Part shown: positions 36,777 through 46,058 of the stretch, piece by piece
Layout: the number at the start of each line of letters is the position of its first letter
How positions within the stretch are numbered: the first letter of the stretch is position 1
Origin: Streptomyces asiaticus
Lineage (GTDB): Bacteria; Actinomycetota; Actinomycetes; Streptomycetales; Streptomycetaceae
NCBI RefSeq assembly: GCF_018138715.1
Contig: NZ_JAGSHX010000006.1
Coordinates: forward strand, 2,046,001-2,110,000
DNA: 64,000 nt
Reading direction: 5' to 3'
Made by a program: the position numbers and the translations under genes
Notes under the pieces: model-generated
Database searches by the model: none
What the model saw: only the letters and a program-made list of their open reading frames with translations
Told to the model about the DNA's origin: nothing

Positions 36777-37077
36777 AATGCCCCCGCCTTCAGACGGGGG
36801 AGGAATCGAACCCTTGCAGAGCAGGGCAAAGAATGGTATTTCACCTCCGGGGCGAAATACCCCCCATACGATCGGGTAAGGTGCGTGTCGTGCGTTGCGA
36901 GACCCAAGCACGCACAACGTGCCGAGCGCGAACCAAGTCGGCGCAACTCAATGCTTTCGGGCGACCGGGCAGGTTCCGTCCCGGCTGGTGTTGAGGGAGT
37001 AAGACCTTGTCGGTCGCTGACCTGCTGGGCTTCCTGAGCCAGGAATCCCCCTGCTTCACCTGGGGGAGGGTTCAATG
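36777..37077 (+). mobile_element. IS200/IS605-like remnant (PATE-type) between ngcF and ngcG
   Basis: The 370-bp gap carries two direct copies of an IS605-type right-end hairpin: gaatgcccccgccttcag with gacgggggaggaatcgaa (36777-36809), and gaatccccctgcttcacc with tgggggagggttcaa (37043-37075). Between them are ggtatttc/gaaatacc (36835-36842 and 36854-36861) as a left-end-like stem, and structured sequence (ttcctg/caggaa at 37031-37045) like the 3' region of tnpB/omega-RNA. There is no tnpA or tnpB frame. The left copy abuts the ngcG ribosome site. Family assignment rests on the hairpin consensus and is inferred. Confidence 0.6.
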
Positions 37078-37131
37078 TGGTACCCCCAGATCGCGGCGGG
37101 TGGTGGCCGGGTGCGGGCGGTGTGATCGGCA

Positions 37132-38049
37132 TCAGTACTCCAGCCGTTCGCGCCGGCCGAGCCTGGTCACGATGACCGCGAAGATCAGGGTGACGATGAG
37201 CATCGCGACGCCGATCGTGGTGGCCCGTCCGGCCTGCCCGTCGTGGAAGGTCTTGGTGTAGACGTAGTAGCCCATGACCTGGGTGGAGTCGGCGGGGCCG
37301 CCCGGCCCCACGGTCATGATCTGCACCACGGCGAACGCGTCGAGGGCGATGATGCCCATGTAGATCCAGCCGGTCTGGACCGTGTCCCACAGCAGCGGCA
37401 GGGTGATCCTGAAGAAGGTCTTGATCCGGTTGGCCCCGTCGAGCAGCGCCGCCTCGTAGAAGTCCCTCGGGATGGAGCTCATCCCGGCGGAGAAGAGGAC
37501 GACGTAGAAGCCGACGTTGCTCCAGACCATCACCGCCATCAGGCACCACAGCGCCAGCTTGGGATCGGCCAGCCACTGCTGCTGGAGCGAATCCAGGCCG
37601 ACTCCGTCGAGGAAGGAGTTGATCGCGCCGTTGCGCGGGTTGTAGGTGAACTGGAACAGCAGGGCGACGATCGCGATCGACAGCACCTGCGGGAAGAAAT
37701 AGATCACCTTGTACAGGCTCGACCCGCGCACCCCGGAGACCGCCGCGTTCTTACGGCCCCGGCCGCCCACATTGAGCATGAAGGCGAAGAACAGCCCGAG
37801 GCCGAGCGTCACCAGCGGCACCACCAGCAGCAGCAGGACGTTGTGCCCGACCGCTTTCCAGAAGAGGTCGTCGTGCAGCAGCCAGTTGTAGTTCTTGAAC
37901 CCGACCATCTTGAAGTCGGAGCTCAGACCCGTCCAGTCCGTGAAGGAGTAGTAGATGGCCTGGACGAACGGCGAGATCACGAAGACCGCGTAAAGGATCA
38001 CCGGCAGGGCCAGGAACCCCGCGATGAACCGGTACTTCCCATGCTGCAT
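37132..38049 (-). CDS. ngcF: Sugar ABC transporter permease, MalF-like (NgcF)
   Basis: A 305-residue CUT1 permease with six hydrophobic segments, beginning FIAGFLALPVILYAVFVISP. The EAA loop reads EAALLDGANRIKTFFRITLP (about residues 205-224). The ATG at 38049 (MQHGKYRF) has gagg 9 bp before it. It follows ngcE by 58 bp. With NgcE and NgcG it forms a chitobiose/GlcNAc-type importer by orthology of position. The natural link to ngcG is broken by the inserted remnant at 36777-37077. Confidence 0.87.
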   Translation of the reverse strand: MQHGKYRFIAGFLALPVILYAVFVISPFVQAIYYSFTDWTGLSSDFKMVGFKNYNWLLHDDLFWKAVGHNVLLLLVVPLVTLGLGLFFAFMLNVGGRGRKNAAVSGVRGSSLYKVIYFFPQVLSIAIVALLFQFTYNPRNGAINSFLDGVGLDSLQQQWLADPKLALWCLMAVMVWSNVGFYVVLFSAGMSSIPRDFYEAALLDGANRIKTFFRITLPLLWDTVQTGWIYMGIIALDAFAVVQIMTVGPGGPADSTQVMGYYVYTKTFHDGQAGRATTIGVAMLIVTLIFAVIVTRLGRRERLEY

Positions 38050-38107
38050 TTCTACCGACCTCGGTCTTCCCCTACGGATAATGCCGCCGGCGACGCGTGA
38101 CGCCTCA

Positions 38108-39544
38108 TCAGACGTGCTTGTACTTCTTGACGGCGTCGTCCTTCGCCGTGTCATCGGCGAACTTCTGGCACTTCTTGATCGCCTCGGCGGGGGTCATCCG
38201 GCCGGCCATCATCTCGCCGAGCGCGCCGACGCCGATCTGCTGCTTCTCGAGCGTCACGTACCAGTCCTGGAGCCGCGGGTTGACCACGTTCTTGCCCGCC
38301 TTGGTCAGCGCCTCCTGCGCCGACGCCAGACCCGGCGGCAGGCTGAGCCCCTCGGTGCCGCCGTTGAGGGAGGAGAGCGAGGAGACCTGCTTGATGAAGT
38401 TCTTGGTGGACTTCTCACCGAGCATGATCCGCAGCAGCTCCATGCCGCCCTCGGGGTTCTTCGCCGACTTCGGGACGATGAAGGGCTCACCGCCGGAGGC
38501 CCACAGGGTGCCGAACGGCATCTTGTCGCTCTTGTCCAGGCTGGAGGGCGCGGCCACCGCCATCTGGAAGTCCTTCGGGGTGGTCTTCTTCGCCTCGTTC
38601 TCCACCCAGGAGCCGTTCGGGATGAACAGCGCCTTGCCCTGGTTCCACGCGGTCTGGGACTCGATGTGGGTCAGGCCGGGGGTGCCCCTGAGGATGTAGC
38701 CCTTCTTGTAGAGCTCGTAGTACGCCTCGAAGGCGGCCTTGACGGCCGGGTGCTTCCAGGCGTTCGCCTCCAGGTTGTCGATCGAGTCCAGGACCTCCCG
38801 GCCGCCGATCTTGGCGATGAAGGGGTAGAGGCTGAACGGCAGGTAGTAGGGGAACTTGCCGGGGTAGGTCCAGCCCGCGATGCCCTTCTTCTTGGCCTTC
38901 TCGCAGACCTTGAGCATGTCGTCCCAGGTCTCGGGGTACTCCGCGTCGAGCTTGGCGAGGTTGGACTTGGAGTACCAGACGCCGTAGACGGTGTAGGCGT
39001 AGTAGAGGATCCACACCGGCTTGCCGTCGAACTGGCCCATCTCCACGACACCGGGGCGCAGCGTCTCGCGCACCGTCTTGTTCGGGTCGTCGAGGGAGGG
39101 CGCGTCCAGCAGCGGGGTGAGGTCGGTCAGCTGGTTCTTGGCGACCAGGGTGCCCATGTCCATCTGCTCGGCGCCGGAGTTGTCGACGAGGTCCGGCGGG
39201 GTGCCGCCGTTGAACCGCGGCTGGAGCACGGTCTGGATCTTCTGGGTGGCGGCGTGCTTGACCTTGCCCTTGGTCTTCGGGAACGCCTTGGCGTACTCCG
39301 CCTCGGCGTCCTTGGCGTACTGCTGGCCGAAGCCGCCGTCGAAGATGACGACGTCGAGCGCGGCGCTCTCATTGACCGCGAGCGGGTTCTTGGCGCTCTT
39401 CTTGCCCTTGTCGACCTTCTTGGGGTCGTCGTCACCGCCACTGGCACAGGCGGACAGCGCGCTCATCGCGGGCACGGTGATCAATCCGAGCGCCGCCGAG
39501 CGCTTGATCAGATCGCGACGGCCGACATCTGAGGTGGATCCCAT
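38108..39544 (-). CDS. ngcE: Sugar-binding lipoprotein (NgcE-like)
   Basis: A 478-residue extracellular binding protein of family 1. The N-terminus has a twin-arginine motif (GRRDLIKRSAALGL) and a lipobox ending in LSAC (about Cys32), so it is probably a Tat-exported lipoprotein. A Lys/Asp-rich spacer follows. PETWDDMLKVCEKAKKKG and TAWNQGKALFIPNGSW are typical of CUT1 binding proteins. The ATG at 39544 has gagg about 9 bp before it. The S. coelicolor orthologue in this position binds chito-oligosaccharides with modest affinity. No DasR-type palindrome was found upstream, so the inducer is uncertain. Confidence 0.88.
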   Translation of the reverse strand: MGSTSDVGRRDLIKRSAALGLITVPAMSALSACASGGDDDPKKVDKGKKSAKNPLAVNESAALDVVIFDGGFGQQYAKDAEAEYAKAFPKTKGKVKHAATQKIQTVLQPRFNGGTPPDLVDNSGAEQMDMGTLVAKNQLTDLTPLLDAPSLDDPNKTVRETLRPGVVEMGQFDGKPVWILYYAYTVYGVWYSKSNLAKLDAEYPETWDDMLKVCEKAKKKGIAGWTYPGKFPYYLPFSLYPFIAKIGGREVLDSIDNLEANAWKHPAVKAAFEAYYELYKKGYILRGTPGLTHIESQTAWNQGKALFIPNGSWVENEAKKTTPKDFQMAVAAPSSLDKSDKMPFGTLWASGGEPFIVPKSAKNPEGGMELLRIMLGEKSTKNFIKQVSSLSSLNGGTEGLSLPPGLASAQEALTKAGKNVVNPRLQDWYVTLEKQQIGVGALGEMMAGRMTPAEAIKKCQKFADDTAKDDAVKKYKHV

Positions 39545-39741
39545 GCTCAAGTCCTCGCCTTCGTCAGGACTCAGGCGGTGTAACGGTCTCCCGTACATAC
39601 TCGCCTCCGGCGAGGGGCCCGACACCGCGGGTCAGTTGAAGCGTCAAGCGGAGTATTGCTGGGTGTACGCCGGGGAGAGCGGATGACCCGCCGAGGCCCT
39701 CCGATATGGGCCGCGGTGCGGCCTTCCCCCTGGGGCGACAG

Positions 39742-39747
39742 GTATAG
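39742..39747 (+). promoter_or_regulatory. -10 element, probably for the small lipoprotein gene
   Basis: TATAGT at 39742-39747 is a near-perfect -10 box in a GC-rich setting. It lies 139 bp before the GTG at 39886, so a long leader would result. The rest of the 340-bp gap between ngcE and this gene shows no gene. Confidence 0.45.
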
Positions 39748-39885
39748 TCCACTGGGCCTCATATGGGCAAGATCGAGAGGTCATCGGGTACCAGTCTTTC
39801 CCGAGTTGAGACCTGTCCGACATACCGTAAGGGGAGACAAGCCGCGTGGCACGCCGCCGTGCGCGCTCCCCGAAAGGCGGTTCCC

Positions 39886-40407
39886 GTGTCCCGGAAGCAG
39901 CTCACCCTCGCCACCAGCATTGTCGTGACCGCGACACTCGCGGCCACCGCGGGGTGCGGCTCCGGCAGAGGGGGCTCGTCCGCCGGGGACAGCAAGGGCG
40001 GCGCGGCGATCGGCAAGGGCATGGCCCAGCTGCCGGTGGAGCCCACCCAGGCGCCGACCGAGGAGCCCACCGACGACCCGTATGACGAGCCGTCGGACTC
40101 CCCCACCGGCGGCTCCGGCCTGGTCACCCCGGACGCCAAGATGGGAACCTGCGGCTGGGGTTCGAACGGCAAGCCCTACGCCAATGTGAAGATCAGCAAC
40201 TCCGGCTCCGGCACGGCCTACTACTCGCTGCTGGTCGGCTTCGTCGACAGCTCCGAGGAGGTCGTGACCACCGGGGTGGAGTCCGACGCGGCCGTGGCGG
40301 GCGGCTCGGAGAAGACCATCAAGGTCACCGGGATCAAGGCGGACAGCTCCCACACCGCGAAGAAGTGCCGGCTGTCGCTGGCCACCAAGTCCGACAGCGC
40401 GGGCTGA
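39886..40407 (+). CDS. Small secreted lipoprotein of unknown function
   Basis: A 173-residue protein. The signal peptide (KQLTLATSIVVTATLAATAGC) ends in a lipobox at about Cys23. A Gly/Ser and then Pro/Glu/Thr/Asp-rich linker (about residues 25-75) leads to a compact beta-rich domain. The domain begins GTCGWGSNGKPYANVKISN and has NSGSGTAYYSLLVGFVDSS, an immunoglobulin-like pattern. Two domain cysteines (GTCGW and KKCRLS) could form a disulfide. The GTG at 39886 follows gaaaggcgg. Similar FxLYD-type extracellular domains exist in many Streptomyces lipoproteins. No partner is evident. Confidence 0.72.
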   Translation: MSRKQLTLATSIVVTATLAATAGCGSGRGGSSAGDSKGGAAIGKGMAQLPVEPTQAPTEEPTDDPYDEPSDSPTGGSGLVTPDAKMGTCGWGSNGKPYANVKISNSGSGTAYYSLLVGFVDSSEEVVTTGVESDAAVAGGSEKTIKVTGIKADSSHTAKKCRLSLATKSDSAG

Positions 40408-40587
40408 CGACACGCCAGGAGCAACCCCGAGGGGCGCGCGGATTCGCCCCCATGGAGCCGGGCCGTACCACCGATGGCGGTACGGCCCGCGGCGTACCAC
40501 CCGCCGCACGGACGCCCATTGAGCGCTGTCCGCATCCTTGACACCACCCTCCCCCTGCCTCCCTACTTATCTCTGCCCGAACCAGTG

Positions 40588-40599
40588 GACAACGTTGTC
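40588..40599 (+). promoter_or_regulatory. Operator GACAACGTTGTC upstream of the first GH92 gene
   Basis: A perfect 12-bp palindrome with a central CG, typical of LacI-family sites, lies 21 bp before the ATG at 40621, where bound protein would block transcription. The identical 12 bp occurs at 49887-49898 before the second GH92 gene. No LacI gene is in the window. Confidence 0.75.
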
Positions 40600-40620
40600 A
40601 GACTCGTTGAGAGGCTGAGT

Positions 40621-43600
40621 ATGCGACAGAGACGACCCCAGAGACGATGGCGTGGGATCGGACGGTCGGCCGCCCTGGTGGCGGCCGTCCTGCTGGCGGT
40701 GACGGCCCAGGGCGGTGCGGTCGCCGCCCCCGCCGGCCCGGACTCCGCGCACCACGCCGACCGCACCTTCGCCTCGTCCTTCGAGTCGGGCGATCCCCAG
40801 CCCGACTGGCGGAACACGGTCGAGACCGGCCCCGACGGCAAGAAGAAGGCGTCGGGAGTCGACGGAGGCTACTCCTCCGGGATCCCCGGCAATGTCACCG
40901 ACAAGGTCACCGAGGTCCGTGCGAGCGGGGAGAACACCGACGGCGGGGAGATCAAGGAGAACCTCGTCGACGGCGAGGTCACCAGCAAGTGGCTGGCCTT
41001 CGACACCACCGCCTGGCTCGAGTTCGACCTGAGCGAGCCGGTGGAGGCCGTCCGCTACGCCCTCACCTCCGCCAACGACGCCCCCGGCCGGGACCCGAAG
41101 GACTGGACCCTCAAGGGCTCGGCCAACGGCTCCGACTGGACGACGCTGGACACCCGTAAGGACGAGACGTTCTCCTCGCGGCAGCAGACGCGGGAGTTCT
41201 CCTTCGACAACTCCACGGCCTTCAAACACTTCCGGCTGGAGATCACCCGCAACGCCGGGGACGACATCGTCCAGCTGGCGGAGGTGCAGTTGGCCAACAG
41301 CGACACCACTCCGCCCGCGGCCTCCGACATGCAGACCCAGATCGACCGCGGCCCCACCGGCTCCCCCACCGCCAAGGCCAACGCGGGCTTCACCGGCACC
41401 CGCGCCCTGCGCTACGCGGGCACCCACAAGGCGGACGGCCGGGCGTACTCGTACAACAAGGTCTTCGACGTCGACACGGCCGTCACCCGGGACACCCAGC
41501 TGTCCTACCGGATCTTCCCGTCGATGACCGAGACGGACCTGAACTACCCGGCCACCCATGTCTCCGTCGACCTCGCCTTCACCGACGGCACCTACCTCAG
41601 CGAGCTGCCCGGCGCGGTCGACCAGCACGGCGCCCGGATGAGCCCGCAGGGCCAGGCCGCCTCCAAGACGCTCTACGTCAACCAGTGGAACCACAAGGAG
41701 TCGCGGATCGGCGCGGTCGCCGCGGGCAAGACGGTCGACCGGATCCTCGTGGCCTACGACTCCCCCAAGGGCCCCGCGCAGTTCCGCGGCTGGGTGGACG
41801 ACATCTCCATCGCCCCCAAGGCGCCCGAGAAGCCGCTGGCGCACCTGTCGGACTACGCCCTGACCACCCGGGGCACCAACTCCAGCGGCAGCTTCTCGCG
41901 CGGCAACAACTTCCCGGCCACCGCCGTCCCCAACGGCTTCAACTTCTGGACGCCGGTGACCAACGCGGGCTCCACCGACTGGCTCTACCAGTACGCCCGC
42001 GCCAACAACGCCGACAACCTCCCCACCATCCAGGCGTTCAGCGCCAGCCATGAGCCCAGCCCCTGGATGGGCGACCGGCAGACCTTCCAGGTGATGCCGT
42101 CCGGCGCGGCCGGCACTCCGGACGCCGGGCGCACCGCCCGCGCGCTCCCCTTCCGCCATGAGAAGGAGACCGCCCGTCCCTACTACTACGGGGTGACCTT
42201 CGAGAACGGCCTCACGGCGGAGATGGCGCCCACCGACCACGCCGCGGCCATGCGCTTCACCTATCCGGGCGAGGACGCGAGCGTCATCTTCGACAACGTC
42301 AACAACAACGGCGGGCTGACCCTCGACGCCGAGCACGGCGTCGTCTCCGGCTACTCCGACGTCAAGAGCGGACTGTCCACCGGCGCCGGCCGGATGTTCG
42401 TCTACGGCGTCTTCGACTCCCCGGTGAGCGCGAGCGGCAAGCTGGACGGAGGCGGCGGCAAGGACGTCACGGGCTACTTCCGTTTCAAGCCGGGGAAGGA
42501 CCGTACGGTCACCCTCCGGCTCGCCACCTCGCTGATCGGTGTCGACCAGGCGAAGGCCAACCTCGACCGGGAGCTGCCCGCGTCGCGGTCGTTCGATCAG
42601 GTCAAGCGGGCCGCCCAGGCGGAGTGGGACGACATCCTGGGCCGGGTCGAGGTCGAGGGCGCGGACCGCGGCCAGCTCACCTCGCTCTACTCCAGCCTCT
42701 ACCGGCTGTACCTCTATCCCAATTCCGCTTTCGAGAACACGGGCACGGCGGCGACCCCCCGCAACCAGTACGCGAGCGCCTTCTCGTCGGCCACCGGGGA
42801 AAACACCCCGACCCACACCGGCGCGAAGATCGTCGACGGCAAGGTGTACGTCAACAACGGCTTCTGGGACACCTACCGCACCACCTGGCCCGCCTACTCC
42901 CTGCTCACCCCGAAGCGGGCGGGCACGATGGTCGACGGCTTCGTGCAGCAGTACAAGGACGGCGGCTGGATATCCCGCTGGTCCTCCCCGGGCTACGCCG
43001 ATCTGATGACCGGCACCAGCTCGGACGTGGCCTTCGCGGACGCGTATCTGAAGGGCGTGCGGTTCGACGCCGAGGCCGCTTACGAGGCGGCGCTGAAGAA
43101 CGCCACCGTCGTGCCGCCCACGTCGGGCGTCGGCCGGAAGGGCATGTCCACCTCGCCCTTCCTGGGCTACACCAGCACCGAGACCCATGAGGGACTGTCC
43201 TGGGCGCTGGAGGGCTACCTCAACGACTTCGGCCTCGCCGACATGGGCAAGGCGCTCTACGCGAAGACGAAGAAGGCCCGCTACAAGGAGGAGTCCGAGT
43301 ACTTCCTGCACCGCGCGCAGGGCTATGTCTCGCTCTTCGACGACAAGGCGGGCTTCTTCCAGGGCAAGGACGCCAAGGGAAAGTGGCGCGTGCCCTCCGA
43401 CAAGTACGACCCCCGGATCTGGGGCTACGACTACACCGAGACCAACGGCTGGGGCTACGCCTTCACCGCGCCCCAGGACAGCCGGGGCCTGGCCAACCTC
43501 TACGGCGGCCGGGCGGGCCTGGCGAAGAAGCTGGACACCTACTTCTCCACCCCGGAGACCGCGTCGCCGGAGTTCGCCGGTTCCTACGGCGGCGTCATCC

Positions 43601-44478
43601 ACGAGATGACCGAGGCGCGGGACGTCCGTATGGGCATGTACGGCCACAGCAACCAGGTCGCCCACCATGTGGCGTACATGTACGACGCGGCGGGCCAGCC
43701 GTGGAAGACCCAGGAGAAGGTGCGCGAGGTGCTCTCCCGCCTCTACACCGGCAGCGAGATCGGCCAGGGCTACCACGGCGACGAGGACAACGGCGAGCAG
43801 TCCGCCTGGTACCTCTTCAGCTCGCTGGGCTTCTATCCGCTGGTGATGGGCGGCTCGGAGTACGCGGTCGGCTCGCCGCAGTTCACCAAGGTCACGGTGC
43901 ACCTGGAGAACGGCCGCGACCTGGTGGTCAAGGCCCCGCGCAACAGCCGGGCGAACGTGTACGTCCAGGGCCTGAAGGTCAACGGCAAGGCGTGGAACTC
44001 CACCGCGCTGCCGCACTCGGTGATCGCCAAGGGCGGCACCCTGGAGTTCGCGATGGGCCCCAAGCCGTCGGCCTGGGGCACGGGGAAGAACGCCGCGCCG
44101 TCCTCCATCACCAAGGACGACAAGGTGCCCACCCCGCGCCACGACCTGACGGTGCCGAGCGGCGGTACGGCGCTGCTGGACAACACCTCGGGGACGGAGG
44201 CCACCTTCGAGTCGGTGGACCTGCCGGTCACGGAGCCGGGCCGCGCGGTGCAGTACACCCTGACCTCGTCGGACCGCGGCAAGGCCCCGACGGGATGGGT
44301 GCTCCAGGGCTCGTCGGACGGCGAGAGCTGGAAGGACCTGGACCGGAGATCGGGCGAGTCCTTCGCCTGGGACAAGCAGACCCGCGTCTTCTCGGTGCGC
44401 ACGCCCGGTAGTTACGCGCACTACCGGCTGGTGCCGGACGACAAGTCGACACTGGCGGAGGTGGAGCTGCTCGGCTGA
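40621..44478 (+). CDS. Secreted GH92 alpha-mannosidase with carbohydrate-binding domains
   Basis: A 1285-residue secreted exo-alpha-mannosidase. Signal peptide at residues 1-37 (Arg-rich start, then a hydrophobic run ending AVAAP). An F5/8 type C (CBM32-like) domain lies at about residues 95-225, a beta-sandwich region follows to about 420, then the GH92 catalytic region (about 430-1160) with GFNFWTPVTNAGSTDWLYQY, VNNGFWDTYRTTWP, GMYGHSNQVAHHVAY and the acidic segment DEDNGEQSAWYLFSSLG (Glu1059). A second CBM32-like domain (about 1170-1285) resembles the first. GH92 enzymes use calcium and invert configuration. The ATG at 40621 follows gagagg. A LacI-type operator lies just upstream. Confidence 0.92.
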   Translation: MRQRRPQRRWRGIGRSAALVAAVLLAVTAQGGAVAAPAGPDSAHHADRTFASSFESGDPQPDWRNTVETGPDGKKKASGVDGGYSSGIPGNVTDKVTEVRASGENTDGGEIKENLVDGEVTSKWLAFDTTAWLEFDLSEPVEAVRYALTSANDAPGRDPKDWTLKGSANGSDWTTLDTRKDETFSSRQQTREFSFDNSTAFKHFRLEITRNAGDDIVQLAEVQLANSDTTPPAASDMQTQIDRGPTGSPTAKANAGFTGTRALRYAGTHKADGRAYSYNKVFDVDTAVTRDTQLSYRIFPSMTETDLNYPATHVSVDLAFTDGTYLSELPGAVDQHGARMSPQGQAASKTLYVNQWNHKESRIGAVAAGKTVDRILVAYDSPKGPAQFRGWVDDISIAPKAPEKPLAHLSDYALTTRGTNSSGSFSRGNNFPATAVPNGFNFWTPVTNAGSTDWLYQYARANNADNLPTIQAFSASHEPSPWMGDRQTFQVMPSGAAGTPDAGRTARALPFRHEKETARPYYYGVTFENGLTAEMAPTDHAAAMRFTYPGEDASVIFDNVNNNGGLTLDAEHGVVSGYSDVKSGLSTGAGRMFVYGVFDSPVSASGKLDGGGGKDVTGYFRFKPGKDRTVTLRLATSLIGVDQAKANLDRELPASRSFDQVKRAAQAEWDDILGRVEVEGADRGQLTSLYSSLYRLYLYPNSAFENTGTAATPRNQYASAFSSATGENTPTHTGAKIVDGKVYVNNGFWDTYRTTWPAYSLLTPKRAGTMVDGFVQQYKDGGWISRWSSPGYADLMTGTSSDVAFADAYLKGVRFDAEAAYEAALKNATVVPPTSGVGRKGMSTSPFLGYTSTETHEGLSWALEGYLNDFGLADMGKALYAKTKKARYKEESEYFLHRAQGYVSLFDDKAGFFQGKDAKGKWRVPSDKYDPRIWGYDYTETNGWGYAFTAPQDSRGLANLYGGRAGLAKKLDTYFSTPETASPEFAGSYGGVIHEMTEARDVRMGMYGHSNQVAHHVAYMYDAAGQPWKTQEKVREVLSRLYTGSEIGQGYHGDEDNGEQSAWYLFSSLGFYPLVMGGSEYAVGSPQFTKVTVHLENGRDLVVKAPRNSRANVYVQGLKVNGKAWNSTALPHSVIAKGGTLEFAMGPKPSAWGTGKNAAPSSITKDDKVPTPRHDLTVPSGGTALLDNTSGTEATFESVDLPVTEPGRAVQYTLTSSDRGKAPTGWVLQGSSDGESWKDLDRRSGESFAWDKQTRVFSVRTPGSYAHYRLVPDDKSTLAEVELLG

Positions 44479-44491
44479 TCCGTTTCGGGTG

Positions 44492-44519
44492 GGCCGGGTC
44501 CGTACGCACGGGCCCGGCC
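44492..44519. terminator. Bidirectional terminator between the GH92 gene and the WYL regulator
   Basis: ggccgggtccgt (44492-44503) pairs with acgggcccggcc (44508-44519) with one wobble pair and a 4-nt loop. It sits in the 49-bp gap between convergent genes. Confidence 0.75.
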
Positions 44520-44527
44520 TGATCTCG

Positions 44528-45517
44528 TCAGGCTCGGCGGGCGTGGGACGCGAGGCGATCGGCGAGCGCGATGACGAGGTCGCGCAGTTCATCGGGGCGC
44601 TCGATGACGAACGGCCGGTCGAGTGAGGCGAGTACCGGAGGCAACCAATCGAGCCGCTCCGCCCGCAGCTCGACGCGCAGCCAGCGCTCGGTCGCCCGGT
44701 CCTGGCCTGCCGCGGGCTCGTGTTCCTCCAGGCTCGCGACGCTGACGGGAAGGTGGGCGCGGATCTGCTCAACCGTCCCGTGGATCCGCAAGGTCACCTC
44801 ATGCCGGTACTCGGCCGTGGCGAACCCCGACAACACGCGCTGTGCCGGACCGGGCCCCACGGGCGCTTCGAATGAGCCGGGCAGGGTCCGCGCGTCCGCG
44901 ATGCGATCGAGCCGGAAGGTCCGGTCCTCGCCGATCCGGGCGTCCTTGCCCGTGACGTACCACCGGCCCGAATGGGCGACGATCCCGTACGCGTGCAGTG
45001 TGCGTTCACTCCGCCGTCCGTCGCGGTCGGTGTAGCGGATCGAGACCGGTCGGCAGTGGCGCACCGCATCGGCGATGGTGAGCAGGACCCCGGCGTCCGG
45101 GGTGTCGAACTCGCCGGGCCGGTCCGTGAAGGCGAGAGCCTCCAGAAGTGTGTCGAGCCGACGGGCGATGTGTTTGGGCAGCACCCGCCGGATCTTCGCC
45201 GATGCCGTCTCGCTCGCCGTGTGCCGCGTCGTCGTCAGCCCTGCTCGGCGGCCGGCGACCAGGCCGAGCAGCACGGCCAGCGCCTCGTCGTCGCTGAGCA
45301 TGAGCGGAGGCAAGCGGTACCCGGGGGCGAGCCGGTACCCGCCGTAGCGGCCGCGCACCGATTCCACGGGCACATCCAGGTCGATCAGCTGGTCCACATA
45401 CCGCCGCACGGTGCGCCCTTCGACGCCAAGCCGGTCGGCCAGCTCGGCCACTGTCCGGGTGCCGCCCGATTGCAGCAGCTCCAGGAGTGTCAGCACGCGG
45501 GCAGTGGGTCGAGGCAT
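44528..45517 (-). CDS. YafY/DeoR-type regulator with WYL domain
   Basis: A 329-residue transcriptional regulator. An N-terminal winged helix (about residues 3-60, RTVAELADRLGVEGRTVRRY) is followed by YGGYRLAPGYRLPPLMLSDDE, a linker, and a WYL effector domain (about residues 150-225) with SGRWYVTGKD and FRLDRIADARTL. WYL proteins sense nucleotides or other ligands. It is divergent from the VOC gene with 93 bp between starts; the inverted pair acaggac/...tgtcc near 45539-45557 may be its operator. The WYL/VOC pair interrupts the two mannosidase genes and looks like an unrelated insertion. Confidence 0.9.
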   Translation of the reverse strand: MPRPTARVLTLLELLQSGGTRTVAELADRLGVEGRTVRRYVDQLIDLDVPVESVRGRYGGYRLAPGYRLPPLMLSDDEALAVLLGLVAGRRAGLTTTRHTASETASAKIRRVLPKHIARRLDTLLEALAFTDRPGEFDTPDAGVLLTIADAVRHCRPVSIRYTDRDGRRSERTLHAYGIVAHSGRWYVTGKDARIGEDRTFRLDRIADARTLPGSFEAPVGPGPAQRVLSGFATAEYRHEVTLRIHGTVEQIRAHLPVSVASLEEHEPAAGQDRATERWLRVELRAERLDWLPPVLASLDRPFVIERPDELRDLVIALADRLASHARRA

Positions 45518-45610
45518 GTGCGCAGCCTAATGCGAATACAGGACCGATTCTGTCCACTATCTCTCCTAGCCTGCGCAGTGCACGCCTCCAGCACAGCCGA
45601 GGAGATTCAC

Positions 45611-46009
45611 ATGGACTTCGTCTCGATCCGCATCATCACCAGCGACGTAGCGCGCCTCGTCGAGTTCTACGAGCGAGCCACAGGGGCGCGGGCGACGTGG
45701 GCCACCGAAGACTTCGCCGAACTCAAGACCGCGGGTGCCACCCTCGCGATCGCCAGCACCCGCACCGTCCCGCTGTTCGCCCCGGGCTCTGCCCGCCCGG
45801 CGGACAACCACAGCGTGATCACCGAGTTCCTCGTCGACGACGTGGACCGTGTTCACCAGAACCTGACCGGCTTCGTCACCGACTTCGTCACCGAGCCCAC
45901 GACGATGCCCTGGGGCAACCGGTCGCTGCTGTTCCGTGACCCCGACGGCAACCTCGTCAACTTCTTCACCCCCGTCACCCCGACGGCCATCGAGAAGTTC
46001 GCACGCTGA
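45611..46009 (+). CDS. VOC (glyoxalase/dioxygenase fold) family protein
   Basis: A 132-residue protein of the vicinal-oxygen-chelate fold with two beta-alpha-beta-beta-beta halves. It starts MDFVSIRIITSDVARLVEFY and ends in the typical SLLFRDPDGNLVNFFTP, whose Asp/Asn region contributes to the metal site. Reaction unknown. It is likely a glyoxalase-, fosfomycin-resistance- or bleomycin-resistance-like enzyme. The ATG at 45611 has ggaga 7 bp before it. The divergent WYL gene is the probable regulator. A hairpin follows the stop. Confidence 0.88.
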   Translation: MDFVSIRIITSDVARLVEFYERATGARATWATEDFAELKTAGATLAIASTRTVPLFAPGSARPADNHSVITEFLVDDVDRVHQNLTGFVTDFVTEPTTMPWGNRSLLFRDPDGNLVNFFTPVTPTAIEKFAR

Positions 46010-46030
46010 CGCCACGCACAGCCGCGCACG

Positions 46031-46058
46031 CGGGAGCCCTGAGATCCCAGGGCTCCCG
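46031..46058 (+). terminator. Terminator of the VOC gene
   Basis: A perfect 11-bp stem, cgggagccctg (46031-46041) with cagggctcccg (46048-46058), has a 6-nt loop and lies 21 bp after the stop. Confidence 0.82.

Noticed and set aside
39545..39885. DasR-type (ACTGGTCTAGACCAGT-like) operator before ngcE
   Set aside because: No match with both half sites could be found by eye, although an ngc importer might be expected to have one.
40567..44772. A 1400-codon minus-strand open frame opposite the first GH92 gene
   Set aside because: Antisense shadow; it also runs through the GH92 operator and promoter and has no domain.
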